Assembly (NCBI GenBank): GCA_964527995.1
Contig: CAZGRP010000020.1
Location: 1-64,000, forward strand
From: CAZGRP01 sp964527995
GTDB taxonomy: Bacteria > Zhuqueibacterota > Zhuqueibacteria > Oceanimicrobiales > CAZGRP01
Direction of reading: 5' to 3'
DNA length: 64,000 nucleotides
Below the pieces are notes generated by a model, which searched no databases, was not told where the DNA came from, and saw only the letters and a program-made list of their open reading frames with translations. Position numbers and translations under genes: made by a program. Below are positions 1-7,977 of this stretch, piece after piece; position 1 is the first letter of the stretch, and each line of letters starts with the position of its first letter.

Positions 1-100
1 CGAGATTGACATGCCGGTGAGGCTGGAGTTTCGCAAGGTGCTCGAGGAGGGGGAGGCCGGCATCATCGCGTACGGCTACAAGGCGGTTCCGGTGAGTTAA
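1..100 (+). CDS. C-terminal end of a DUF35-type OB-fold protein (partial)
   Basis: Only the last 32 codons are in the window; the gene begins upstream. The visible tail contains RKVLEEGEAGIIAYGYK and ends in PVS before TAA. This resembles the end of the OB-fold domain of DUF35 (zinc ribbon plus OB-fold) proteins, which partner thiolases and other acyl-CoA enzymes. The zinc-ribbon half, which would confirm the call, lies outside the window, so the assignment rests on a short segment and is tentative. Confidence 0.5.
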   Translation, partial: EIDMPVRLEFRKVLEEGEAGIIAYGYKAVPVS

Positions 101-384
101 CGCCGAGTGCGAGTGTCGCGCGGCGGCCTGTCGTCTTTGCCGAGCGTATCGATTTCGTAGTCGAAGTGGCCGGACAGAAACGACGCTCCTCGCGGTCGGC
201 GCATCTTCGACTGCCCCCTCGGAGCAGCGTGACATAAGCCGTTCTGTACGATATGATGAGGTCGATCAAAGTCCTTTTCAGGCGTGACAGACGGAGATTG
301 AAGACCATCCTCAGGTGATAGGGCAGACAGGCCATCCTTCTTCGGCGTGACGCTGCTAGTCCGTAAGCAAGGAGGAGAGGAAAG

Positions 385-693
385 ATGGAACACCAACTCG
401 TTTTCCGCGAATTTCTGCCCTGGCTGTGGCTGACCATCATCGCCGGGGTGATCACACTGGTGTGGTACTTCGCCTTTCGTGTTAAGAGTGCCGGCGGCTT
501 CTGGCACCAGCTTATTCTGGCCTGGCTCGGAGCATGGTTGGGGACGCCGGTCTTTGGCGACTGGAAGTTCCTCACGATCAACGGCGTCTGCATCATTCCG
601 GCAGTTCTGGGCTCTGCCGCTGCTGTCATGCTGGTGGTGGGGGTCGAAAAGCAATTGCAGCAGAGCTTCTTGCACACGGGGGGAGCCGCTTAA
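385..693 (+). CDS. Small integral membrane protein, three predicted TM helices
   Basis: A 102-residue hydrophobic protein with membrane segments at about residues 12-31, 40-57 and 66-87. A strong ribosome site (GGAGGAGAGG) lies just before the ATG. The glycine-rich second and third helices are loosely reminiscent of the GlsB/YeaQ small membrane protein family, but no signature is clear enough to name it. It stands alone between the DUF35 tail and a CPBP protease. The 284 bases before it (101-384) show no other gene that I can support. The function is unknown. Confidence 0.65.
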   Translation: MEHQLVFREFLPWLWLTIIAGVITLVWYFAFRVKSAGGFWHQLILAWLGAWLGTPVFGDWKFLTINGVCIIPAVLGSAAAVMLVVGVEKQLQQSFLHTGGAA

Positions 694-793
694 ATTCGCT
701 GAACGAGGATGCGCCTGTCTTTCCCTGTCGTTATTTTGGCCGTGCTCGTTTAAGGTTGCTGCCGAGTCGGCGCGTTGAAGGAGTTGTTGCGTT

Positions 794-1489
794 GTGAAGG
801 GGAGAATCGTGCCCGAGGTAAGCCTGCCGCGACGGCCCGTTGCTTCTCCGCTTCTCGCCCTTGCCCTGCTTTTGATTTCAGTGGCCCTCCACAGGGGATC
901 TGACTGGTTACAGACACGGGCCAACCCGAGCGGCGCTTCGTTCAAGCTGTGGGAAATCGCTGCTCTTATCGTCACAATTCTGTTGCCGCTCGTGGTGGCT
1001 GTCCGCCTCGAAAGGCTGGAGGCGAGGAGTGCTCTTTACGTCCTGCGTCCGGCCTGGCACCGCTCTATCCTGGCTATTCTGGTTGGATTTGCCTTCGCGC
1101 TCGCCTTCAACGGCCTCTGGCCACGCATTGTCAGACCTAGTGCGCAATACCTCGAGGAGACTCGTAACTTCATTCGCTACAACGGAACGGCCGAATTGGT
1201 GTTCGTCGTCCTTCTAGTCATCGTGGTGGCCCCGCTGGCGGATGAGCTGTTCTTTCGTGGCCTGCTGTTGCGATCCTGGTCAGCGCGCTACGGGACTGTG
1301 GCTGCGGTTTTGTCCACTGCGCTGGCTACTGCTTTGTTTCATGCCTGGGAGCCTTTCAAACTCGGCCATGCCTTCGTCATGGGTGTTGTCTTTGCCGTGG
1401 CCGTCGTGTGGACCCGCAGCGTGGTGACAAGCTTGCTCCTTCATGCCTTACTGAATGCTCTGGCTCTTCTGCCGGGTGCCGCTCCGTGA
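794..1489 (+). CDS. CPBP family intramembrane metalloprotease
   Basis: A multi-pass membrane protein of about 231 residues with the three motifs of CPBP (CAAX protease and bacteriocin-processing) glutamic proteases: D150-E151 with R155 in ADELFFRG, H183 in LFHAWE, and H217 with N221 in HALLN. The first motif has Asp-Glu where Glu-Glu is usual. A GTG start is used here; an in-frame GTG at 809 with AAGGGGAG just upstream is an equally good start. The gene converges on the MFS gene 20 bp away; a perfect inverted repeat (GGCCTCAG at 1506-1513, CTGAGGCC at 1521-1528) sits at the junction and may act as a two-way terminator. Confidence 0.85.
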   Translation: MKGRIVPEVSLPRRPVASPLLALALLLISVALHRGSDWLQTRANPSGASFKLWEIAALIVTILLPLVVAVRLERLEARSALYVLRPAWHRSILAILVGFAFALAFNGLWPRIVRPSAQYLEETRNFIRYNGTAELVFVVLLVIVVAPLADELFFRGLLLRSWSARYGTVAAVLSTALATALFHAWEPFKLGHAFVMGVVFAVAVVWTRSVVTSLLLHALLNALALLPGAAP

Positions 1490-1509
1490 GCGACAGCCCG
1501 AGAACGGCC

Positions 1510-2727
1510 TCAGCGTCTCCCTGAGGCCATCTTCCTCGCCTCTGGCAGGCGCCGCAAGCGAAGCATGCTCCAGATGCCGAACACCGGGCCGAGAGACAGG
1601 GCGGTGAAAGCCCACTGCCAGCCCACCCGACTCACCAAGGATGGGATGAGGCGGATGGTGACCAGTGTCAGCAGAAAGCCGAGGCCGGTCTGCATTGTCA
1701 GAGCCGTGCCCACATAACCTGGGTCGCTCAACTCGCTTACGGCAGTGCTGAACTGGGCACTGTCCGCTACCACTGCAAATCCCCACACGAGAGACAGCGC
1801 CGTGAGCGCCATCGGCGAGCCGAAGAGAAAGCCGGCCGCGACAGCACAGCTCCCCGAGATGACCAGGCTCAACGTCGAAACGGAAGTGCGCCCCCAGCGA
1901 TCGGCCAGGAATCCTGCCGCCACGCTTCCCAGTCCTCCGACGGCGATCACGGAGAATCCGGCCAGTCGAGCTGCCGTGTCGCTCCATCCCGCTTGTCGAT
2001 AACTGGCCAGAAGAAACAGCGGCGTCCATGCCCACATGGCGTACAGTTCCCACATGTGACCGAGGTAGCCGAAGTTGGCCAGACGAACCGCAGGGTCGCT
2101 GACGGCTCGACCAGCGTAACGCCAGTCGAAGCGGAAGGCGGGGGGCAGCAAGGGTCCCGGCCGGACCAACCAGCCGGCGATCGCCGCCGCCGCCAGCGCC
2201 GATACCGAAGCGGCGAGAAGAACGGGTCGCCACGGAGGCAGACCGGCCGTGCCTCCAAAGATCGGCAGGGCATTGAACAGATGGGGCCCGGCCGAGCCCA
2301 CTGTCAGGGCCCCCACAAGCAGGCCGATGCAGAGCCCGCGATCTTCCCGGCACCACGTCGCCATGATCTTCATCGCCGGCGGATAGACTCCGGCGAGGGT
2401 GACTCCGGTGAGGAAACGCAGCACCAAAGCCGGCGCCGGGTGATGCACGAAAAGTGCAATGGCCGCGTTGAAGGCGGCGCCCGCTAATGCACTGAGAGAG
2501 ATCAGGTGCTGAGAAGGCATGCGGTCTGCCAGATTCAGTGCCGCACTCAAAAGCGCACCTACGACAAACCCAATCTGCACGCTCATCGTCAGCCACGACT
2601 GCTGCCCGGCGCTGAGTCGCCATTCGCTGGTCAGTTGCGGCACGACGGCTGAGGCAGAGAACCACAGCGCCATCGCTAGCAAGCCGGCGATCGCCAGGAG
2701 CCAGAGATGGGTCCATTTTCTGTCCAT
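1510..2727 (-). CDS. MFS transporter
   Basis: A 405-residue, twelve-helix major facilitator protein. Typical features are the loop FLADRWGRTSVS between helices in the second half and LTGVTLAGVYPPAMKI in helix 4 of the first half, similar to the nitrate/cyanate-type and general MFS_1 groups. The ATG at 2727 (MDRKWTHLWL) is chosen because GAGGAA precedes it; the reading frame stays open about 60 codons further upstream, but that stretch is not hydrophobic and lacks a ribosome site. The substrate cannot be predicted, and no neighbouring gene points to one. Confidence 0.85.
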   Translation of the reverse strand: MDRKWTHLWLLAIAGLLAMALWFSASAVVPQLTSEWRLSAGQQSWLTMSVQIGFVVGALLSAALNLADRMPSQHLISLSALAGAAFNAAIALFVHHPAPALVLRFLTGVTLAGVYPPAMKIMATWCREDRGLCIGLLVGALTVGSAGPHLFNALPIFGGTAGLPPWRPVLLAASVSALAAAAIAGWLVRPGPLLPPAFRFDWRYAGRAVSDPAVRLANFGYLGHMWELYAMWAWTPLFLLASYRQAGWSDTAARLAGFSVIAVGGLGSVAAGFLADRWGRTSVSTLSLVISGSCAVAAGFLFGSPMALTALSLVWGFAVVADSAQFSTAVSELSDPGYVGTALTMQTGLGFLLTLVTIRLIPSLVSRVGWQWAFTALSLGPVFGIWSMLRLRRLPEARKMASGRR

Positions 2728-3361
2728 CTGTTCCTCGCGGTGCTTTCGTGCTCTGTTGTGTTTCACCCTGCCGCGGCTCAACGCACCCGGCAACGACTCT
2801 TCACTACCCGCACAGGCGGACCGCCATGACATCATTTTGCCGCAGACTCCTGCCTCTCCGTGCGGGGGTGTGCATGGAAGATACAACGGCAAGGACCGCA
2901 AATCCAAGTCTCATTTGATGGAGGACGGCGAGTAGCGTGCGAGTGGTCCGGAAACCTCTCGTACGCGGGGGTGTGCCATGGCTTAAGAAGATCTCCTCAC
3001 GGCATAACGCAGAGGATTTCAGAGAGCTGCAACCTTCAGCTTCCGAAAATCGTCAATAAAGGGAACGCGGGGAAGGTGGGAACTGTAGATGGGGGGCTGC
3101 GATCTCGGGCGAGACCATACTTCACCCCTCAGCATTCGACTCGTATGGAAGCGGCTCATCGGAAGCGACGGCCGTCTTACTACGCTACGAATCGACTAGG
3201 CAGCTATGAAGATCAGGTCCGGCTCTCTCGGAAGTTTTGCTGGTGGCTTGGGGAAGCGCTTCTGGCGCCTACCCGAAGGGGACAGCGCGACTCCGATTAC
3301 GGTGTGGTCGGGGAACCAGATGAGAGGCGCAGGCCTTAACCGCGAAAGGAGGAGTAGCGGC
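2728..3361. other. Long unexplained intergenic leader
   Basis: This 634-base stretch separates the MFS gene from the XRE regulator and holds no convincing protein gene. It contains an ECF-type promoter candidate (AACCTT at 3031-3036, CGTCAAT at 3051-3057). Downstream of it lies a possible 36-codon ORF (ATG 3089 to TAG 3199), which is followed 7 bases later by an ATG at 3206 in frame with the XRE gene. It could be a long 5' leader, a small RNA or a decayed gene. I recognise no known riboswitch fold in it. Confidence 0.4.
3031..3057 (+). promoter_or_regulatory. ECF-type promoter candidate
   Basis: AACCTT (3031-3036), 14 bases, then CGTCAAT (3051-3057). The hexamer, spacing and CGTC core match the candidate promoter in front of the ECF sigma gene at 12.8 kb. 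If used, transcription would start near 3064 and run 300 bases before the XRE gene. The match is seen in the sequence; the activity is inferred. Confidence 0.45.
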
Positions 3362-3706
3362 GTGTTGCTTAAAGAAAAAATCAGAATGCTTCGGCAAAGA
3401 AGGGGGATGACTCAGACGCAACTGGCAGAGGCCTCGGGGGTCAACTCATCGACCATCTCTCGTATCGAGAACGGCCTGGTGAGCCAAGTGACGGTGGACA
3501 CTCTCCTGCGTGTGGCACGTGCGCTGGAGGTGCCGGTGGATTACCTCTTGAGTGACCGCGATGCGATGGTGCCCAATGATCTGGTGCGTGTAGACACCAC
3601 CGCGCAGTACATTCTCCGTCGCTACGAGCAGCTCTCTGCCAGGGGAAGGGAGCAGCTCAAGAGCTTCGTCCGCTTCCTTTCCGAACAAGAAGAATCGCAT
3701 CCCTGA
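3362..3706 (+). CDS. XRE family helix-turn-helix transcriptional regulator
   Basis: A 114-residue cytoplasmic DNA-binding protein. Residues 3-60 form a lambda-repressor-like HTH_3 domain (KIRMLRQRRGMTQTQLAEAS, then SSTISRIENG and TLLRVARALEVPVDYLL). The tail after residue 65 is a short helical segment with no known sensor domain. The GTG start is chosen because AAAGGAGGAG lies 8-10 bases upstream; the frame is open back to an ATG at 3206, which would add 52 residues but has a poor ribosome site. Its target is unknown; it is a small single-domain regulator that may act on itself or on the neighbouring BlaI/M56 genes. Confidence 0.85.
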   Translation: MLLKEKIRMLRQRRGMTQTQLAEASGVNSSTISRIENGLVSQVTVDTLLRVARALEVPVDYLLSDRDAMVPNDLVRVDTTAQYILRRYEQLSARGREQLKSFVRFLSEQEESHP

Positions 3707-3990
3707 TCTCTGGCGCTGGTGTGCGTGAACCTCTCGGTCCGATCTCAGGGGGCGGTGCGAGAGGTTCACCGCCGCTGCCTGCACTCGGGAAAGAGTGTCG
3801 AATCGGGGCCCTCCTCATCGGCTCGACCTTCTATCTGCACGGGGTTCCCGGCGCTCGTTCTCCTTTTGTTCCGTCTCCCAATCTCTACCACTTGCCGCTA
3901 TCGTAGCGCAAACTCCTCTCCCTCGTATCCGCTTTGGCCCGAATCGACCTGCACGAGCACGAAAATCCCGTATGCGGCTGCAAAAAACTC

Positions 3991-4019
3991 TTGACATCAA
4001 CGATCTGATTAGTTACTTT
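3991..4019 (+). promoter_or_regulatory. Sigma-70 type promoter of the BlaI-M56 operon
   Basis: TTGACA at 3991-3996, a 17-base spacer, and TACTTT at 4014-4019. The -35 box is perfect and the -10 box moderate. The -10 box lies inside the inverted repeats that probably bind the BlaI-type repressor, a layout that fits repression by promoter occlusion. Confidence 0.65.
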
Positions 4020-4051
4020 ACTAAAAGATTAGTAGCAACCAGGAGCTACTA
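4007..4051. promoter_or_regulatory. Candidate BlaI-type operator (repeated dyads)
   Basis: Two dyads lie in tandem. TTAGT (4009-4013) and ACTAA (4020-4024) are an inverted repeat around the -10 box. TAGTAGC (4030-4036) and GCTACTA (4045-4051) are a perfect 7-bp inverted repeat. GATTAGT also occurs as a direct repeat at 4007 and 4027, spaced 20 bp (two helical turns). Known BlaI/MecI sites contain TACTAC/GTAGTA-like half sites, so an autoregulatory operator is likely. Confidence 0.6.
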
Positions 4052-4130
4052 CACGACGATTGGCTTTGGGGGGGCAGGTAATAGTATCGCAACGGGCGGT
4101 TGTATCCATCCACACGCAGGTGGTGAGACG

Positions 4131-4538
4131 ATGAAGATGATGAAAAGAAAAACGCTTTCTGAGGCCGAATGGAACATCATGGAAGCCGTCTGGGACGCCG
4201 AGGCTCCTGTCTCGGTGCGAGAGGTGGTGCAGAAACTCTACCCGAAGGGGGAGAAGGCCTATACCACGGTGCAAACCTTCATGAACATCCTAGTGAACAA
4301 GGGGTACCTGAAGAAGCAAAAGATCGGCATGGTGAATTTCTACACACCGCTGGTGCCGAGAGAAAACGCCGTGCGCAAGGCGACTCAGACCCTCGTCTCC
4401 AGGATCTTCCACGGTTCGTTCGGTGCACTGGCAGCATACCTGGTCCACTCGGATGCGCTGTCACCGGAGGAGATCAGTGAGTTGAAGGCCATGATCGCCA
4501 GGAAAGAAGCCGAAATGAAGGAGCGGCGTCATGACTGA
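4131..4538 (+). CDS. BlaI/MecI/CopY family transcriptional repressor
   Basis: A 135-residue protein of the penicillinase-repressor family. The N-terminal winged helix is typical (LSEAEWNIMEAVWD, then SVREVVQKLYPKGEKAYTTV and FMNILVNKGYLKK), followed by a dimerisation helix ending in ISELKAMIARKEAEMKER. In BlaI-BlaR1 systems the membrane protease triggers cleavage of the repressor. The next gene, a BlaR1-type M56 protein, overlaps it by 8 bases, so the two are translationally coupled. ATG 4131 is used, with AGGTGGTGAG upstream; the reading frame extends further up but crosses the promoter and operator. Its own operator probably lies at 4007-4051. Confidence 0.9.
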   Translation: MKMMKRKTLSEAEWNIMEAVWDAEAPVSVREVVQKLYPKGEKAYTTVQTFMNILVNKGYLKKQKIGMVNFYTPLVPRENAVRKATQTLVSRIFHGSFGALAAYLVHSDALSPEEISELKAMIARKEAEMKERRHD

Positions 4539-6678
4539 GTGGCTGCATTCCATCTCGGCGGTTTGGTTGCAAGGGATGCTCCTGCATACCGTGCAAACCT
4601 CCATCTTCGTGTTGCTGATCTGGGCTATCGACCGGGCGTTCCGGCCTGGCGCGGCCTTTTCCTATCTGCTCTGGTTGCTGGCTCTGGTCAAGGCACTTGT
4701 GCCTCCGATCCTGCAGATTCCCCTGCCATGGCCGGCCCAATCCGCACCGCTGTTGTTGACACCTGAGGCTTTCCAGCCCGCGACCATCGCTGTGGGACCA
4801 TCGCCGGCGCAGATGGCGTGGTGGAGCTTGTCGACGGCGACCTTGCTGATTTGGGCGGCGGGCGTGTTCCTACTTGCGGCCCTTCTTTTTCTCAAGAATT
4901 TTGGAATCACTCGGTCGTTGCGTCAGGGTGTGGCGTTGCGTGGCACCGTCGGTACGTTCCTGCCGGGGTACGACGGTGAGTCGATGGGGAGAATCCCGGT
5001 GTATGAGTCGTCTTGGATCGCTGCACCGATGCTGCGGGGGTTGATTCGCCCTCGCATCTATCTTCCGGTGACATGGAGGAATTGGTCCGAGAACGAGCTC
5101 CGTCTTATCTTGCGCCATGAGGTCGCCCACGCCCAGCGCCGCGACCTGTGGGTCACACTCTTGCAGCTCTTCATGATCACCCTGTTTTTCTTCAATCCCT
5201 TTGTGTGGCTTGTGTCCAGCAAGCTGAACCGCTACCGGGAGCAGGCCTGCGACGACCTGGCGTTGAGCCAATGTGGCGGCTCCCCGGTCGAATACTGTCG
5301 GACGTTGTGCGCCTTTCTGCAGAAAGGCCCGCGGCGTAGCGAAGCAGCCTTCGCCGCGCTCTATTTCTTTGAGTCGGCGCGGATGCTCAAAGAACGGCTG
5401 CAGTATCTTCTCCACAAACAGGAGGACTCGGTCATGCGTCGGTCAGCTACCCTCCGCGTGATCACGCTCGCTTTCATCGGAATGGCGATGGTGGCGCTGT
5501 CGTGGCAGTGCGCTCAGAAAGCAGCCCACGGGCCGATCCTGGCACCAGAAACCGTCAGCCAGGAGGAAAAGGCGCTCTCCTCAGAGCGGGGCGAGAGTGC
5601 AAAGGTGTTGACACCTGACGATGTCGTCGCACTTGGATTTGTCCGGTATGATACGCCACCCAAGCCGATCGGTGGTTTTGAGGCGATCCAGCGAAACCTC
5701 AGGTATCCCGAAATCGCTCGCAAGGCCGGCATCGAAGGCCGGGTTGTTCTGTATGTCCACGTGAATGAGGATGGGCGGGTTGCAGAGACCCGAGTGCTGA
5801 AGTCGCTCGGCGAAGCCGGCTGTGACGAAGCCGCCATGGCGGCGGTCAAGAGCGTGCGCTGGAAGCCGGCCACCAGGGACGGAAAGCCGGTGAAGGTGTG
5901 GGTGGCGATCCCGATTATCTTCAGGTTGAACAAGAGTGGCCCCGCATCTCCGCCAGCCGGCGTGGCTCCGCCTCCGCCCCCGGGTTCGTCGATTCAGGAG
6001 CAAGAGGGCGTGTTCGTGCCCTATGACCAGCCGCCCGCGCCGGTCGGTGGTTTTGCAGCGATTCAGGGCCATCTGAAATACCCGGAGACGGCTCGCAAGA
6101 TGGGCATCGAGGGACGGGTGATCCTGAATGTGCTCATCGATGAGAACGGTCGCGTTGCAGGGACCAAGGTGTTAAGATCGCTGGGCGAGTCAGAGTTCAG
6201 CGACGCGGCTGTCAAAGCCATCAAGAGCGTGCGCTGGAAGCCGGCCATGCGGGCAGGCCAGCCGGTGAAAGTATGGGTGGCCATACCGGTGATTTTCAGG
6301 CTGAACAAGGTGAAGGACCGCGATCTGGCGCCCAACATCCCTCCTTCTGAACCGCCGGGCAAGAACAGCAACGGTGGTGTCTCTCAACCCTACAACGATG
6401 CCGGGGTGGCGCGGGCTGGAGCCACGGGCAAAATCGTCGGCAAGGTTGTCGATCTGAAGACGGGAGAACCTATCCCGGGGGCCAACGTCTCGGTGGTCGG
6501 CACAAACCTCGGTGCGGCCACGGATCCGGCGGGCGGGTACGTGATCGTCAACGTGCCGCCGGGCCGGCATGACCTGCAGGTGAGCATGATCGGATTTCAG
6601 AGATGGTTGACGCGAGGCGTCGTTGTGGCGGCTGGAAAAACGATTCGCATCCCTGTCAGACTTCGGGTGGATCGCTAG
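4531..6678 (+). CDS. M56 (BlaR1/MecR1-type) membrane metalloprotease fused to two TonB C-terminal domains and a carboxypeptidase-regulatory domain
   Basis: This 715-residue protein starts with four membrane helices in about residues 1-235 and the zinc motif HEVAH at 196-200, the gluzincin core of BlaR1. After a further membrane segment near 310-325, the usual penicillin-binding sensor is absent. Instead there are two TonB_C-like domains (about 370-468 and 494-592; I count 68 identities in 99 aligned positions), joined by a proline-rich linker, and a beta-sandwich CarboxypepD_reg domain (about 633-715). It overlaps the BlaI gene. I infer a sensor-protease that signals to BlaI, with the duplicated domain as the periplasmic input; the ligand is unknown. 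Confidence 0.88.
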   Translation: MTEWLHSISAVWLQGMLLHTVQTSIFVLLIWAIDRAFRPGAAFSYLLWLLALVKALVPPILQIPLPWPAQSAPLLLTPEAFQPATIAVGPSPAQMAWWSLSTATLLIWAAGVFLLAALLFLKNFGITRSLRQGVALRGTVGTFLPGYDGESMGRIPVYESSWIAAPMLRGLIRPRIYLPVTWRNWSENELRLILRHEVAHAQRRDLWVTLLQLFMITLFFFNPFVWLVSSKLNRYREQACDDLALSQCGGSPVEYCRTLCAFLQKGPRRSEAAFAALYFFESARMLKERLQYLLHKQEDSVMRRSATLRVITLAFIGMAMVALSWQCAQKAAHGPILAPETVSQEEKALSSERGESAKVLTPDDVVALGFVRYDTPPKPIGGFEAIQRNLRYPEIARKAGIEGRVVLYVHVNEDGRVAETRVLKSLGEAGCDEAAMAAVKSVRWKPATRDGKPVKVWVAIPIIFRLNKSGPASPPAGVAPPPPPGSSIQEQEGVFVPYDQPPAPVGGFAAIQGHLKYPETARKMGIEGRVILNVLIDENGRVAGTKVLRSLGESEFSDAAVKAIKSVRWKPAMRAGQPVKVWVAIPVIFRLNKVKDRDLAPNIPPSEPPGKNSNGGVSQPYNDAGVARAGATGKIVGKVVDLKTGEPIPGANVSVVGTNLGAATDPAGGYVIVNVPPGRHDLQVSMIGFQRWLTRGVVVAAGKTIRIPVRLRVDR

Positions 6679-6754
6679 GCGCTAAGGAGAGGACTTCCGT
6701 ACCTGGGCGGTCGCGGGAACCGAGCGGCAGCTACGGGCAAGCGGCGGAACGGCG

Positions 6755-7954
6755 GTGGCTGAGCACATCTTTAGGTATCGACCCTCGAAGGTGAAGAATT
6801 TCCCCAAGAATCGAGATAGCGCGATCCTCTGGCTGCTGCTGGGCTTCGCCGCTGTTCTGGTCAATCTCGGCTGCAGCCGGTACGTCATCCGCCGACCGCC
6901 TCCAGACCGCGACGCCTGGTCTTCTTTCCGCCATGATATGCAGAATACCGGTTTCACGGCGCAGGGGCTTCTGCTCCCCATCCACCTGGCCTGGCTTTTT
7001 CGCACACCCGCCGTCATCCGGACCTCGCCCGCGGCTGCCAACGGGCGCATCTACTTCGGTGACTGGTTCGGAACTCTGTATGCGCTTTCGACCGGCACGG
7101 GGGAGGAACTCTGGCGGTTTGAGATGGGCGCATTGATCACCTCTTCGCCGGCTGTGGCCGACGACTTTCTTGCCTTTGGTGCGTGCGACTCCAGCCTGTA
7201 CATGTTGGAAGCTGAGACAGGTCGCCTTCTGTGGAGCTTTCGCACCTCGGAGCTGGTGATTTCTTCCCCAAAAATAGTTGGAGACGCGGTCTACTTCGGA
7301 TCCCGGGATGGCAGCGTCTACAGCCTGAACCGCCGGAGCGGTCGGCTGAGGTGGAAATTCCCCACTGGCGGGATCGTCACTTCCTCGCCGGCGATCTCAG
7401 GCGATCGGCTCTACATCGGCTCGGGAGATGGCTCTCTCTACTGCCTGTCGCTGCGCAAGGGAAAGCTGCTGTGGAGATTCGAGGCGGGCCGTACCGTGGC
7501 TGCTTCGCCCGTTGTCGGTGGTGACAGGGTCTACGTGGGTTCACTGGCAGGCTGGTTTTACGCCCTCGACGCACGCTCCGGGGCATTGGTTTGGAAGTTC
7601 CAGGTCGGCGATGAAATTCACTCCTCTGCTGCTCTCTCTGGCGGGGTGCTCTATGTTGCCAGTCTGGCCGGACGGCTGCACGCCGTCGACGCCGACTCGG
7701 GCCGGCAACTCTGGCGTTTTGAGACTGCAGGTCCCATCATCTCGTCGCCGGCCGTGGATGACAGGTACGTCTACCTGGCTTCGTTTGACCGGCATCTTTA
7801 TATCCTGGACAAGACCGACGGGCGCCAGGTCTGGAGTTTCGAGCTGCGCGGCACCCCCTACGCTTCCCCTGTCCTTTACCGTCGCAGTCTGTTCATGGCC
7901 ACGGAAGGGGGGATGCTGTATGCCTTCCGCGGAGACCACGCCACTGGCCGGTAG
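6755..7954 (+). CDS. PQQ-type beta-propeller lipoprotein (BamB-like fold)
   Basis: About 399 residues. A hydrophobic segment ending in LVNLGC (cysteine near residue 41) looks like a lipoprotein signal, so the protein is probably anchored in the envelope. The rest is a series of about seven 40-residue blades of the PQQ_2/PQQ_3 type, each with the pattern ISSPAVxxxxVYxGSxDGxLYALDxxxGxxxWxF. This is the BamB fold, but in many bacteria such proteins are unrelated to Bam. GTG 6755 is a weak start; GTG 6791, twelve codons later, is also possible. It follows the M56 gene by 76 bases and may be cotranscribed. Confidence 0.8.
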   Translation: MAEHIFRYRPSKVKNFPKNRDSAILWLLLGFAAVLVNLGCSRYVIRRPPPDRDAWSSFRHDMQNTGFTAQGLLLPIHLAWLFRTPAVIRTSPAAANGRIYFGDWFGTLYALSTGTGEELWRFEMGALITSSPAVADDFLAFGACDSSLYMLEAETGRLLWSFRTSELVISSPKIVGDAVYFGSRDGSVYSLNRRSGRLRWKFPTGGIVTSSPAISGDRLYIGSGDGSLYCLSLRKGKLLWRFEAGRTVAASPVVGGDRVYVGSLAGWFYALDARSGALVWKFQVGDEIHSSAALSGGVLYVASLAGRLHAVDADSGRQLWRFETAGPIISSPAVDDRYVYLASFDRHLYILDKTDGRQVWSFELRGTPYASPVLYRRSLFMATEGGMLYAFRGDHATGR

Positions 7955-7977
7955 CACCGGTTCTGCCAAGCCTTCCT

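Noticed and set aside
2860..3339. A 159-codon frame in the leader before the XRE gene, with a faint resemblance to peptides read from group II intron RNA
   Set aside because: No reverse transcriptase, no intron domain V-like hairpin that I can identify, and no ribosome site.
6755..7954. Naming the propeller lipoprotein BamB
   Set aside because: The fold is shared by many proteins; no Bam or HisS/Der context is present.
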